Source: Aeromonas caviae | GTDB taxonomy: Bacteria > Pseudomonadota > Gammaproteobacteria > Enterobacterales > Aeromonadaceae | Direction of reading: 5' to 3' | Assembly: GCF_000819785.1 (NCBI RefSeq) | Contig: NZ_CDBK01000105.1 | Span: forward strand, 910 to 64,909 | Length of the DNA: 64,000 bases | Shown here: positions 9,510 to 18,988 of the stretch, in pieces | How the letters are laid out: each line of letters opens with the position of its first letter | Position numbering within the stretch: position 1 is the stretch's first letter | The notes under the pieces: model-generated | Database searches by the model: none | What the model saw: only the letters and a program-made list of their open reading frames with translations | Told to the model about the DNA's origin: nothing | Program-made: the position numbers and the translations under genes

Positions 9510-11834
9510 ATGATCACATTGCTTGTCCTGCTGGTGCTGGCGATAGCCGTGGTGCTCGGTGTCCCCGCCATCCGTAAAAAGGTGGTGACCCGCCCCGTGT
9601 TCGGCATCTTCAAGAAGATACTGCCGCCCCTGTCGGCCACCGAGCGGGAGGCCATGGAGGCCGGCTCCGTCTGGTGGGACGGGGAGCTGTTTCGCGGCAA
9701 CCCGGACTGGAAGAAACTGCACGGCTACGGCAAGGCCGAGCTGAGCGCAGAAGAGCAGGCCTTTATCGACAACCAGGTCGAAACCCTGCTCGCCATGGTT
9801 GACGACTTCAAGATCGTCAACGAGACCAAGGACCTGCCGGAGCCGGTGTGGGACTATCTGAAGAAAGAAGGCTTCTTCTCCCTGATCATCCCGAAATCCT
9901 ACGGCGGCCGCGAGTTCTCGGCGATTGCCAACTCCACCATCGTCACCCGTATCGCCACCAAGAGCCTGAGCGTCGCGGTCACCGTCATGGTGCCCAACTC
10001 CCTCGGCCCGGGCGAGCTGCTGATGCATTACGGCACCCAGGCCCAGAAAGATTTCTGGCTGCCGGGGCTGGCCAACGGCAAGGAGGTACCCTGCTTCGCT
10101 CTGACCGGGCCGGAAGCGGGCTCCGATGCGGGCGCCATCCCGGACAAGGGGATCGTCTGCAAGGGGATGCACAAGGGGGAAGAGGTGCTGGGCATTCGCC
10201 TGAACTGGAACAAGCGCTACATCACCCTGGCGCCGCGCGCCACCGTGCTGGGGCTGGCGTTCAAGCTCTATGACCCGGAAAAACTGCTGGGTGACAAGGA
10301 AGAGATCGGCATCACCTGTGCGCTGATCCCGACCAGTCACCCTGGCGTGCGCGTCGGCGATCGCCACTACCCCATGGGGTTGGCGTTCCTGAACGGCCCG
10401 ACCTTCGGCAAGGATGTGTTCATTCCGCTCGACTGGATCATCGGTGGCCCGGATTACGCCGGCCGCGGCTGGCGCATGCTGGTGGAGTGCCTCTCCGCCG
10501 GTCGCGGCATCTCGCTGCCAGCCCTTGGCACCGCCTGCGGTCACATGGCGAGCCGCACCGTGGGCGCCTACTCCTATGTGCGCAAGCAGTTCGGCATGTC
10601 CATCGGCAAGTTTGAAGGTGTGCAAGAAGCGCTGGCCCGCATCGGCGGCCTCACCTATCAGCTCGAAGGCGCTCGTCGCATGACCGCAGGTTCCCTGGAC
10701 TTGGGTCAGGCACCGGCCATCGTCACCGCGATCTCCAAGTACCACATGACCGAGATGGCCCGCCAGGTGATGGATGACTCCATGGACATCCACGCCGGTC
10801 GTGCCATCCAGCTGGGCCCGAAAAACTACACCGGCTACGCCTACATGGGCATTCCGGTGGCCATCACGGTGGAAGGGGCCAACATCCTGACCCGCAACCT
10901 GATGATCTTCGGGCAAGGGGCCACCCGCTGCCATCCGTATGTGTTTGCCGAGCTGGAAGCGGCGGCCGACACCGATGTGGAGCGCGGTCTCGAGAAGTTT
11001 GACGCCCTGTTGATGAAACACATCGCCTTCGGTACCGGCAACTTTTTCGGTGCCCTGTTCCAGGGGCTGACCCTGGGCCAGTTCAACAGTGCCCCGGTGG
11101 CTGGCGAAACCGCCCGCTACTACAAGCAGCTCTCTCGCATGAGTAAAGGGCTGGCCCTGTGCGCCGACGTCTCCATGCTGATGCTGGGTGGCGATCTCAA
11201 GCGCAAGGAGATGATCTCCGCCCGTCTGGGTGACGTGCTGAGCCACCTCTACCTGGCCTCCGCCACCCTCAAGCATTACGAGGATCAGGGCCGCATGGTC
11301 TCTGACCTGCCGTTCGTGCAGTACGCGGTGGAGCGCAACCTCTACCTGATTGGCAAGGCGTTCGAGGGCTTCTTCCAGAACTTCCCGAACAAGGTGGTGG
11401 GTGCCGTACTCAAGCGGGTGGTGTTCCCGTTCGGCGTCGGTTACAAGATGCCGGCGGACGATCGCTGCCATGCCATCTGTCTGGCCATGATGACGCCGGG
11501 CGAGTTCCGGGATCGGCTGACCGCGCTCTGTTATGTGGGCAAGGACGAGGCGGATCCGGTGGGGCTGATGGAGCGTGCCTTCCAGGCCATGGTCTCGGTG
11601 CAGCCCATCGAGAAGAAGCTGGTGCAGGCCCAGAAAGAGGGCAGACTGCCCCGCAAGCTGGCGCTGCCTGAGCTGGTGGCTGCGGCCCTGTCCCAGTCCA
11701 TCCTCGGCAAGGAGGAGGCGGACAAGCTGCTGGCCGCCGATGCCCTGCGCTACGAGGCGATCCAGGTGGACAACTTCGCTCCTGGCGAGCTGGAAGGATT
11801 GTCTCAACCGAACACGGTCGAGCATGCAGCCTGA
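9510..11834 (+). CDS. fadE: Acyl-CoA dehydrogenase FadE
   Basis: FAD-dependent enzyme of the first beta-oxidation step, converting acyl-CoA to trans-2-enoyl-CoA. At 774 residues it is the long FadE type, far larger than ordinary 380-residue acyl-CoA dehydrogenases. A hydrophobic N-terminal helix (about residues 1-17, LLVLLVLAIAVVLGVPAI) is followed by the dehydrogenase core at about residues 85-530 (ALTGPEAGSDAG, SLPALGTACGHM, the helical domain containing DIHAGRAIQLGP) and a FadE-specific C-terminal region. AGAAGGAA precedes the ATG. Lies directly downstream of psrA and ends at a strong terminator. Confidence 0.95.
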   Translation: MITLLVLLVLAIAVVLGVPAIRKKVVTRPVFGIFKKILPPLSATEREAMEAGSVWWDGELFRGNPDWKKLHGYGKAELSAEEQAFIDNQVETLLAMVDDFKIVNETKDLPEPVWDYLKKEGFFSLIIPKSYGGREFSAIANSTIVTRIATKSLSVAVTVMVPNSLGPGELLMHYGTQAQKDFWLPGLANGKEVPCFALTGPEAGSDAGAIPDKGIVCKGMHKGEEVLGIRLNWNKRYITLAPRATVLGLAFKLYDPEKLLGDKEEIGITCALIPTSHPGVRVGDRHYPMGLAFLNGPTFGKDVFIPLDWIIGGPDYAGRGWRMLVECLSAGRGISLPALGTACGHMASRTVGAYSYVRKQFGMSIGKFEGVQEALARIGGLTYQLEGARRMTAGSLDLGQAPAIVTAISKYHMTEMARQVMDDSMDIHAGRAIQLGPKNYTGYAYMGIPVAITVEGANILTRNLMIFGQGATRCHPYVFAELEAAADTDVERGLEKFDALLMKHIAFGTGNFFGALFQGLTLGQFNSAPVAGETARYYKQLSRMSKGLALCADVSMLMLGGDLKRKEMISARLGDVLSHLYLASATLKHYEDQGRMVSDLPFVQYAVERNLYLIGKAFEGFFQNFPNKVVGAVLKRVVFPFGVGYKMPADDRCHAICLAMMTPGEFRDRLTALCYVGKDEADPVGLMERAFQAMVSVQPIEKKLVQAQKEGRLPRKLALPELVAAALSQSILGKEEADKLLAADALRYEAIQVDNFAPGELEGLSQPNTVEHAA

Positions 11835-11852
11835 CCCCGAGCGTAAACCGAC

Positions 11853-11877
11853 AACCGGCCCTAGTGGCCGGTTTTTT
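11853..11877 (+). terminator. Rho-independent terminator of fadE
   Basis: Stem AACCGGCC / GGCCGGTT, loop CTAGT, then T-run, 18 bases after the fadE stop. Confidence 0.92.
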
Positions 11878-11995
11878 GTTGTTTAACCAGGCATTTACAA
11901 GGTCGATTAATTCCAGTTTAATGCAATGGCCCCCACCCTTGGGGCAGGAAGCAAGGCCATCGGAATGGCCGATAACAACAACTCAGGAAGAGTGA

Positions 11996-14900
11996 ATGAA
12001 CCTCGCCAAAACGGCGATCGAACGCCCCATCTGGGTGGCGGTCTCGGTCGTGCTGATTTTTTTGCTGGGCCTGCTCAGCATCCGGGGACTGCCCGTCCAG
12101 CTGTTTCCCGACATAGACCGTCCTCACCTCAACATCACGGTGGACTGGCGCTCGGCTTCGCCCCAGGAGATGGAGTCGGAGATAACCGATCCCATCGAGC
12201 AGGAGATGCAGGGGGTACAGGGGCTCAAGAGTCTCAGCAGCAACAGCTACCCCGGCTTCACCGAAATCGACATGGAGTTTGCCCTCGGCACCGACATGCA
12301 GCGGGCCCAGCTTGACGTCATCTCCCGCCTGAACCGGGTCTCGGGGCTGCCGGACAACATCGGTGGTCCTTACGTCAACAACTACAGCAGCAACGACACC
12401 CTGACCTTCTTCTTCATCCAGCAGCTGCCCGGCGCCAAGGGGGAGATAGACGATCACCAGGCGCTGATCGAGGCGAGGGTCAAGCCCGAGCTGGAGCGGA
12501 TCCCCGGGGTGTCCACGGTCGACATCGAGGGGATCAACGAGCGCCAGATCCAGATCCGCTTCGACCCTTACCGCGCCGCCGAGCTGGGGGTGGAGATCCC
12601 GGTGCTCGCCAGCCGGGCAACGACGGGCTGGGATGTGTCGGCCGGGACCCTCGACATCGGACGCTGGGAGTACAAGCTGCGCTTTGCCGGTCGCTATGAC
12701 GTGGCGGCCCTGGGGGACAAGGTGGTGGACTGGCGTGACGGCCTGCCCATCTATCTGCGGGACGTGGCCGAGATCAGAGTGGCCCGGGAGGAGAACCCGG
12801 TGCTGCGCATCCAGAACGGCAACACCGCCATCGCGGCGCAGATCTTCAAGGAGAGCGGCGCCAATGCCCTGGCGGCGCTCGAGGGGATCAAGGCCAAGGT
12901 TGGGGAGCTCAACCGGGAGGTGCTGGAGCCGGTCGGCCTGCACATGGAGCAGTCGTTTGACGCTTCCCTCTACATCAACCGGGCGGTGAGCATGGTGACC
13001 GCCAACCTGGGGCTCGGGGTGCTGCTTTCCTGCGCCATCCTCTGGGTCTTTCTACGCCAGCTCAAGGCGACCCTGATGATCGCGATCGCCATTCCCATCA
13101 GCATCATGCTCACCTTCTGCCTGCTCAAGGTGATGGGGCGGACCCTCAATATCATCTCCCTGGCGGGCATTGCGTTTGCGGTCGGCATGGTGCTCGACGC
13201 CGCCATCGTGGTGCTGGAGAGCATCTACCGGCGCCATGAGCGGGGTGACATCAGCAAGGGAGAGGCGGCGCTGGAGGGCACCCGCCGGGTGTGGACCGCT
13301 CTGGTGGCGTCCACCCTGACCACGGTCGCCATCTTCCTGCCGGTGCTCCTGCTCAACGACGTGGAAGGGCAGTTGTTTGCCGATCTTGCGCTCACCATCG
13401 CCTGCGCGGTGACCGTCTCCATGGTGGTGGCGGTGACTGTGTTGCCTGCGGTGGCGGCGCGCTGGATGGGGCACGAGCGGCTGATTGATCCCTTTGAGCG
13501 CCTGTGGTGCCGCGTCACCCGCCATGTGATCCGCTGGACGGCCACCGCCCCCAGGCGCTGGGCCATCATCGTCCTGATGATGACGGGGCCTGTGCTGGTG
13601 AGCTGGTTGATGTTGCCCAAGATGAACTACCTGCCGGATGTGAAGCGGGACGCCATCGACGTCTGGATGAGTTTCACCCCCGGGGTCAATCTCAAGGCCC
13701 AGCGGGAGGAGGTGATCGATACCCTGATTGCCCGCCTCGACCCCTATATGAAAGGGGAGAAGGAGCCTGTCCTCAAGAACTACTACATCCTGCGCTACCC
13801 GGGCGGTGCCCAGATCGGGGTGCGGCCAAAGGAGGATAACCAGATCAAGGTGCTGGAGCAGCTCTTGATGAAGCAATTGCTGGTGGGCATTCCCGACACC
13901 CGGGTGTTTGGCGGTCAGGGGTCCCTGTTTGGCGGTTTTGACAGTGAAAACAGCATCTCCCTGCTGATCCAGGGGGGCGGGCTGCCCGAACTCTATCAGG
14001 CGGCCCGGGAGAGCATGACCATAGTGCAGCGGGACTTGCCCGGCGCCCAGGTCAGGCCAGAGCCCGGACTCGATTTCACCGCTCCCGAGCTTCGGCTGGT
14101 GCCCCAGGACAGGCGCCTGGCCGAGGTGGGCTGGGATCGCTCCCCCATGCCCGCCATCATCCAGACCTTTGGCGATGGTCTGCGGGTCGGCGAATATTTC
14201 GACGGGGATGAGCGGCTCGACATCCTGCTGATGGGGCAGGCCTCCGCCAACCCGGACGAGCTTAAGGCGGTGCCGCTTGCTACCCCGTCCGGGCGCATCG
14301 TTCCCCTTGGGGAACTGCTGCGGGTGGAGCCGCAACTCGGGCCTGAGAGCATCTTCCGATCCGATGGGCGGCGCAGCATCAGTCTGCAGATTTCGCCCCC
14401 TGCGGGGATGAGCATGGAGCAGGTACTCGACACCCTGCAGCACAAGAGCTTTGCCGCCATCCGGCCGTTGCTGCCAGCCGGGGGGGAGCTGCGGGTCGCC
14501 GGCAATGCCGACAGCCTGCAGCAGGCGCTCGGCAACCTCGGCAGCATCTTCCTGTTCGCCGTGATGATACTGCTCATTCTGTTGTGGGGGGTCTTCGCCT
14601 CCCTCAAGGATGCCGTGCTGGTGCTGCTCACCTTGCCGCTCGCCACCGTCGGCGGCGTGCTGGCGCTGCACCTGAGCGGTCTGGTGGCGCCGCTGCCGAT
14701 GGACTTGCTCACCATCATCGGCTTCGTCATCCTGCTCGGGTTGGTGGTCAACAACGCCATTCTGCTGGTGCACCAGACCAGGATGGCCGAGCGGGAGGGG
14801 ATGAGCCGACAGTCGGCAGTCACCGATGCTCTGCAAAGCCGGATGCGTCCCATCGCCATGACCAGCCTCACCAGCATCTTCGGCATGCTGCCCCTGATGC

Positions 14901-15058
14901 TGAGTCCGAGCGAGGGGAGCGAAATCTACCGGGGGCTGGCCACCGTCATCGTCGGTGGCATGAGTTGCAGCACCCTCTTCACCCTGATCCTGTTGCCCGC
15001 CTTCCTGCGGTTGGGGGAGCAGACCGACATACCGCACGCCCTTCGGCAGCGTGCCTGA
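11996..15058 (+). CDS. RND-family efflux transporter (HAE1-like), second system
   Basis: Inner-membrane proton-driven exporter of 1020 residues with family signatures (AKTAIERPIWV at the N-terminus, VQLFPDIDRPHLNITV, two hydrophobic six-helix bundles at about 330-535 and 850-1010). In TM4 the usual Asp-Asp pair is Leu400-Asp401 (MVLDAAIVVLES), and the TM10 Lys is replaced by Asn (VVNNAILLVHQ), variants common in AcrB-distant branches. CAGGAAG precedes the ATG. The adaptor gene follows 15 bases later, so the order is transporter then adaptor; no outer-membrane gene is present, suggesting use of a shared TolC. Substrate unknown. Confidence 0.9.
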   Translation: MNLAKTAIERPIWVAVSVVLIFLLGLLSIRGLPVQLFPDIDRPHLNITVDWRSASPQEMESEITDPIEQEMQGVQGLKSLSSNSYPGFTEIDMEFALGTDMQRAQLDVISRLNRVSGLPDNIGGPYVNNYSSNDTLTFFFIQQLPGAKGEIDDHQALIEARVKPELERIPGVSTVDIEGINERQIQIRFDPYRAAELGVEIPVLASRATTGWDVSAGTLDIGRWEYKLRFAGRYDVAALGDKVVDWRDGLPIYLRDVAEIRVAREENPVLRIQNGNTAIAAQIFKESGANALAALEGIKAKVGELNREVLEPVGLHMEQSFDASLYINRAVSMVTANLGLGVLLSCAILWVFLRQLKATLMIAIAIPISIMLTFCLLKVMGRTLNIISLAGIAFAVGMVLDAAIVVLESIYRRHERGDISKGEAALEGTRRVWTALVASTLTTVAIFLPVLLLNDVEGQLFADLALTIACAVTVSMVVAVTVLPAVAARWMGHERLIDPFERLWCRVTRHVIRWTATAPRRWAIIVLMMTGPVLVSWLMLPKMNYLPDVKRDAIDVWMSFTPGVNLKAQREEVIDTLIARLDPYMKGEKEPVLKNYYILRYPGGAQIGVRPKEDNQIKVLEQLLMKQLLVGIPDTRVFGGQGSLFGGFDSENSISLLIQGGGLPELYQAARESMTIVQRDLPGAQVRPEPGLDFTAPELRLVPQDRRLAEVGWDRSPMPAIIQTFGDGLRVGEYFDGDERLDILLMGQASANPDELKAVPLATPSGRIVPLGELLRVEPQLGPESIFRSDGRRSISLQISPPAGMSMEQVLDTLQHKSFAAIRPLLPAGGELRVAGNADSLQQALGNLGSIFLFAVMILLILLWGVFASLKDAVLVLLTLPLATVGGVLALHLSGLVAPLPMDLLTIIGFVILLGLVVNNAILLVHQTRMAEREGMSRQSAVTDALQSRMRPIAMTSLTSIFGMLPLMLSPSEGSEIYRGLATVIVGGMSCSTLFTLILLPAFLRLGEQTDIPHALRQRA

Positions 15059-15073
15059 GCAAGGAGCTCATCG

Positions 15074-16117
15074 ATGACACAAGGTTTCACAAGGATAGTG
15101 GTGGGGGCTCTGCTGCTGGCTGGCGGGCTGCCTGCGCTTGCACAAAGCAAGATGGTGACGCTGGCGGAGGTGGCCCAGGGAGAGGCCGGGGCCAGCATCT
15201 GGGTCAGCGGCACGGTGGCAAGCCGCCAGCAGGCGGCGCTCAGCGCCGAAGTGAGCGGTCGGGTGGAGTGGATAGCCGAGTTTGGCAGCCGGGTGAAGGC
15301 AGGGGACGAGTTGCTGCGCCTGGACAGCGCGACCTTGCGCCTCTCGCTGGAGCAGGCGAGGGCGGAACAAGCCAGAGAGGGGAGCAATCTGCGTTACGCT
15401 CGCGCCGAGTTCCAGCGCCTGGATCGTTTGCACCAGCAAAAGAGTGCCTCCCAGAGCCAGTATGACAAGGCGCGCTATGACGTGGAGCAGGCTGAGCTGG
15501 CCGAGCAGCTGGCGCGGGTGCAGGTGCGCCAGATTGAGGAGCTGCTGCGCAGAAGCCGCATCTTTGCCCCGTTTGACGGAGTGGTGAATGAACACTTCAT
15601 CCAGCCGGGGGAGCATGTGGATGCGGGCGAACAGGCGCTTGAGCTGGTCAATCCGGACCAGCCGGACATCCGGTTGCGTGCGCCCATCGCCTGGGCCCGT
15701 CAACTGGCCACCCAGACCCGGTTGCGGGTGGAAGGGGAGCTGCTCAGCAGCCACGCCATCTATTACCAGCGGGCGGCGAGCGCCGATCCCAAGTCCCGGC
15801 TCATCGAGCTGCGCCTCAAGCCGGAAGCGGGCACGTTCATCATCGGCTCGCCGGTGCGGGTGGCGCTGCCGATGGGAGAGCAGCACACCATGCTGTTGCC
15901 ACGGGATGCCCTGGTGCTCGGCACCGAGGGAAGCGTGGTCTATCAGGTGGAGCAGCACGGCGAGGCGCTCACGGTGAACCGGGTGCCGGTCACCGTGCTA
16001 TTTGGGGACAGGCGGGAGGTGGCGGTGAGTGGCGCCCTCAAGCAGGGAGACAAGGTGGTGGTGCGCGGCGCCGGCAGCCTGCAGGATGGGGACAAGGTGG
16101 AGCTGTTTCGCGGTTGA
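15074..16117 (+). CDS. RND efflux periplasmic adaptor subunit, second system
   Basis: Membrane-fusion protein of 347 residues paired with the preceding RND gene. It has a cleavable, non-lipoprotein signal peptide (ending ALAQS, no lipobox Cys), a lipoyl half-motif around residues 45-75 (VSGTVASRQQAALSAEVSG, AGDELLRLD), a coiled-coil hairpin at about 85-155 and a beta-barrel with IFAPFDGVVNEHFIQPGEHV. AAGGAG precedes the ATG. The second gene of a two-gene operon ending at a bidirectional terminator shared with pykA. Confidence 0.9.
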   Translation: MTQGFTRIVVGALLLAGGLPALAQSKMVTLAEVAQGEAGASIWVSGTVASRQQAALSAEVSGRVEWIAEFGSRVKAGDELLRLDSATLRLSLEQARAEQAREGSNLRYARAEFQRLDRLHQQKSASQSQYDKARYDVEQAELAEQLARVQVRQIEELLRRSRIFAPFDGVVNEHFIQPGEHVDAGEQALELVNPDQPDIRLRAPIAWARQLATQTRLRVEGELLSSHAIYYQRAASADPKSRLIELRLKPEAGTFIIGSPVRVALPMGEQHTMLLPRDALVLGTEGSVVYQVEQHGEALTVNRVPVTVLFGDRREVAVSGALKQGDKVVVRGAGSLQDGDKVELFRG

Positions 16118-16137
16118 ACCTGGGGCTGATCCCATAA

Positions 16138-16165
16138 AAAAACGGCTCCCGCGGGAGCCGTTTTT
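16138..16165. terminator. Bidirectional terminator between the efflux operon and pykA
   Basis: An 18-base perfect palindrome (CGGCTCCCG/CGGGAGCCG at 16143-16160) flanked by A-run and T-run, serving the two convergent units. Confidence 0.93.
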
Positions 16166-16185
16166 GTTGCAGGGAGGAGGGGCGA

Positions 16186-17625
16186 TTACTCGACCATCAT
16201 TACCTTGCAGGTGTTGGTGCTGCCGACGGTCTCCATCTTGTCGCCGTGGGTGAGCAATACCATGTCGCCGCTTTGCAGCAGTCCCTTGGCCTTGAGCACG
16301 TCCAGCGCGTCGCGGCACACCTCGTAGACCGGCTTGGTCTCGTCGCCATCAAACAGCACGGGGGTGACACCGCGGTAGAGGTTGGCCCAGGCCAGGGTCT
16401 TGTTGTGAGGAGACATGGCGAAGATGGGCAGGCCGGAGCTGATGCGGGACATCAGCAGCGGGGTGGTGCCCGACTCGGTCAGCGCCACGATCGCCTTGAC
16501 CCCTTCCAGGTGGTTGGCCGCATACATGGTGGACATGGCCACCGCCTCTTCCACCGAGGTGAAGGTGTAGCTCATGCGGTGGTTGGAGACGTTCAGGCTC
16601 GGGTGCTTCTCGGCGCCCACACAGACGCTGGCCATGGAGGTCACGGTCTCGATGGGGAACTGGCCGGCGGCGGTCTCGGCGGAGAGCATCACCGCATCGG
16701 TACCGTCCAGCACGGCGTTGGCCACGTCCATGACTTCGGCACGGGTCGGGAGCGGCGCGTTGATCATGGACTCCATCATCTGGGTCGCGGTGATGACCAC
16801 GCGATTCAGGCGACGGGAGTGGCGAATGAGCTTCTTCTGCACACCCACCAGTTCGGGGTCGCCGATTTCGACACCCAGGTCACCACGGGCCACCATGACG
16901 GCATCGGAGCCGAGGATGATGTCTTCCATCGCCTCGTCGCTGGCGACGGTCTCGGCGCGCTCGACCTTGGCCACGATCTTGGCGTTGGAGCCGGCTTCGC
17001 GGGCCAGTTCGCGGGCGTAGCGCAGATCATCGCCGCTGCGGGGGAAGGAAACTGCCAGGTAGTCCACGTTCATGCGGGCGGCGGTCTTGATGTCTTCCTT
17101 GTCCTTCTCGGTCAGGGCGGGGGCGGAGAGGCCGCCACCTTTCTTGTTGATGCCCTTGTTGTTGGAGAGCGGGCCGGCCACGGTCACCGTGGTGTGGATG
17201 CGGGTGCCTTCGACCTGCTCGACCTTCAGTTGCACGCGGCCATCGTCCAGCAGCAGGATGTCACCGGATACCACGTCCTGCGGCAGGCTCTTGTAGTCGA
17301 TGCCAACCTGTTCCTGGCAGCCTTCTCCCTTGCCGAGGGCGGCGTCGAGAATGAACTTGTCACCGATGGCGAGGTAGATCTTGCCATCCTTGAAGGTGGA
17401 GACGCGGATCTTGGGGCCTTGCAGATCGCCCATGATGGCCACGTGGCGACCCAGCTTGGCGGCGATGTCACGCACCTGGTTGGCGCGCTGGATATGATCT
17501 TCAGGAGTGCCGTGGGAGAAGTTCATCCGCACCATGTCGGCACCGGCGCGAATGATCCCCTCGAGAATGCCGTCGCGATCGGTCGCCGGACCGAGTGTGG
17601 TAACAATCTTTGTACGTCTTGGCAT
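16186..17625 (-). CDS. pykA: Pyruvate kinase II
   Basis: Catalyses the last glycolytic step, phosphoenolpyruvate plus ADP to pyruvate plus ATP, in the cytoplasm. The 479-residue product begins [16 protein letters not shown] and matches E. coli PykA in length and sequence character ([25 protein letters not shown]; active-site [21 protein letters not shown]). The start at 17625 is preferred to an in-frame codon four residues upstream on homology. It is downstream of hexR on the same strand but with about 160 bases between, so it probably has its own promoter. PykA is a known HexR-regulon member in related genera; no convincing box was seen directly upstream. Confidence 0.95.
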   Translation of the reverse strand: MPRRTKIVTTLGPATDRDGILEGIIRAGADMVRMNFSHGTPEDHIQRANQVRDIAAKLGRHVAIMGDLQGPKIRVSTFKDGKIYLAIGDKFILDAALGKGEGCQEQVGIDYKSLPQDVVSGDILLLDDGRVQLKVEQVEGTRIHTTVTVAGPLSNNKGINKKGGGLSAPALTEKDKEDIKTAARMNVDYLAVSFPRSGDDLRYARELAREAGSNAKIVAKVERAETVASDEAMEDIILGSDAVMVARGDLGVEIGDPELVGVQKKLIRHSRRLNRVVITATQMMESMINAPLPTRAEVMDVANAVLDGTDAVMLSAETAAGQFPIETVTSMASVCVGAEKHPSLNVSNHRMSYTFTSVEEAVAMSTMYAANHLEGVKAIVALTESGTTPLLMSRISSGLPIFAMSPHNKTLAWANLYRGVTPVLFDGDETKPVYEVCRDALDVLKAKGLLQSGDMVLLTHGDKMETVGSTNTCKVMMVE

Positions 17626-17785
17626 GAAAGACTCCAATGTGAAGTTGATATGACTTGAAATACTGCCCCGTCAAGCATGTGGCATGGCGCCAACTGGCAG
17701 GCCATCTGGGTGGCCTTGTTTGATTGAATTTCGATACTACACCAAGCCCGTTGGCATAGACAGTCGGGGGCGGACCCCCGAATGA

Positions 17786-18640
17786 TCAGGAGGAGTGCGG
17801 GGTATCAAAGCGGGATTCGCGCAAACCTTCTTTGACTTTCTTCAGGTTTTCGCGAAATTTCATGCCACGGCGCAGGGTGAAACCGGTGGCCAGCACGTCC
17901 ACCAGGGCGAGCTGGGCGATGCGCGAGGCCATGGGCATGTAGACGTCGGTGTCTTCCGGCACGTCCATTGAGAGCACCAGGTTGCATTCGCGGGCCAGGG
18001 GAGAGTCCTTGGCGGTCATGCCGATGACGGTGGCATCGTTTTCCCGGGCCAGCGCGGCAATTTCCACCAGGGCCTTGGTGCGGCCGGTGTGGGAGATGAG
18101 GACCACCACGTCCCCTTCGCTGCTGTTGATGCAGCTCATGCGCATCATGACGATGTCATCGAAGCTCACCACGGGGATGTTGAAGCGGAAGAACTTGTTC
18201 TGGGCATCCCGGGCGACGGCGGAGGAGGCGCCCAGACCAAAGAAGCTGATCTTCTTGGACTGGGTCAGAATATCGACGCAGCGGTTGATGGCCGAGATGT
18301 CCAGGCTGTTCTTGGCGGCATCAAGGCAGGCCATGGTGGATTCGAAGATCTTGGCGGTATAGGTGTCCGGGCCGTCTTCCGCTTCCACATGGCGGTTCAC
18401 ATAAGGGGTGCCGTTGGCCAGGCTCTGGGCCAGGTGCAGCTTGAAATCGGGAAAACCCTTGGTATCGAGGCGACGGCAGAAACGGTTGACGGTCGGTTCG
18501 CTCACATCGGCCAGCTTGGCCAGGGTAGCAATGCTGGAGTGAATGGCGGTCTGGGGTGAGGCCAGGATCACTTCAGCCACCTTACGCTCTGATTTACTGA
18601 AACTTTCCAGATTGTTCGTAATTTTATCGAGGGTATTCAT
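17786..18640 (-). CDS. hexR: Central-carbon regulator HexR (RpiR family)
   Basis: Transcription factor sensing 2-keto-3-deoxy-6-phosphogluconate and controlling glycolytic, gluconeogenic and Entner-Doudoroff genes. The 284-residue product has an N-terminal HTH_6 domain (about 1-77; SEPTVNRFCRRLDTKGFPDFK) and a C-terminal SIS sugar-phosphate domain (about 115-255; FFGLGASSAVA, VVVLISHTGRTK). Three closely spaced starts exist (18649 GTG, 18643 ATG, 18640 ATG); 18640 gives MNTLDKI as in E. coli. It diverges from glk, with a HexR-like box between them, and precedes pykA: a compact glycolysis-control locus. Confidence 0.95.
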   Translation of the reverse strand: MNTLDKITNNLESFSKSERKVAEVILASPQTAIHSSIATLAKLADVSEPTVNRFCRRLDTKGFPDFKLHLAQSLANGTPYVNRHVEAEDGPDTYTAKIFESTMACLDAAKNSLDISAINRCVDILTQSKKISFFGLGASSAVARDAQNKFFRFNIPVVSFDDIVMMRMSCINSSEGDVVVLISHTGRTKALVEIAALARENDATVIGMTAKDSPLARECNLVLSMDVPEDTDVYMPMASRIAQLALVDVLATGFTLRRGMKFRENLKKVKEGLRESRFDTPHSS

Positions 18641-18659
18641 CATTACCACCAGGCATTTT

Positions 18660-18674
18660 TGTAATTTAACTTCA
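18660..18674. promoter_or_regulatory. Probable HexR binding site
   Basis: On the minus strand TGAAGTTAAATTACA matches 13 of 15 positions of the published HexR consensus TGTAATTAAATTACA as I recall it. It lies 20 bases upstream of the hexR start in the hexR-glk intergenic region, consistent with autoregulation and perhaps control of glk. Confidence 0.7.
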
Positions 18675-18827
18675 GTGTCTGTGCACTAAATTCACAGCTC
18701 AAGCAGGTTTCCAGTCTCCGCGATGACTATACAAGACAAGCGCTTATCGGAACTAATCTCGGCCCTGCAAAGTATGACTCATGTCTAATTATTTCGTGTT
18801 TTTAGTTGCAAACTTCCATTTGCGTCT

Positions 18828-18841
18828 TGAAAACGCTTACA
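18828..18841. promoter_or_regulatory. LacI-family-like operator upstream of glk
   Basis: TGAAAACGCTTACA is an imperfect inverted repeat with the central CG typical of LacI/GalR-family operators (Cra-like), about 150 bases before glk. The regulator is unknown. Confidence 0.35.
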
Positions 18842-18988
18842 AATGTTGCAAAGCAACAACACTGTGAGCGGGCGCACACTTGTCTGCATAAATCGCGCAG
18901 CCCGGCTGCGGGCTCGAGTAGTATTGCAGCCAAATAATAATGTCGGGACGGTAAGGGCCGCCCCGAGTCGGTAACGAAGGAGTTTGTT

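Larger units (their letters stand above)
18641..18988. other. hexR-glk divergent intergenic region
   Basis: 348 bases with no gene; carries the HexR box near hexR, a LacI-type operator candidate, and AT-rich stretches (18780-18850 and 18915-18945) that probably hold the glk promoter. Confidence 0.7.

Noticed and set aside
9402-11825. 807-codon open frame antisense to fadE
   Set aside because: Shadow of fadE with no recognisable motif and His/Gln-rich composition.
13052-15037. 661-codon open frame antisense to the second RND gene
   Set aside because: Shadow frame; low-complexity His/Gln/Gly product.
16246-17658. 470-codon plus-strand frame opposite pykA
   Set aside because: The minus strand encodes an unmistakable pyruvate kinase; the plus frame is Gly/His/Val-rich without motifs.
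17720-17745. HexR-like site upstream of pykA (TGTAGT and AATTCA half sites on minus)
   Set aside because: Half-site spacing is two bases too long compared with the HexR consensus.
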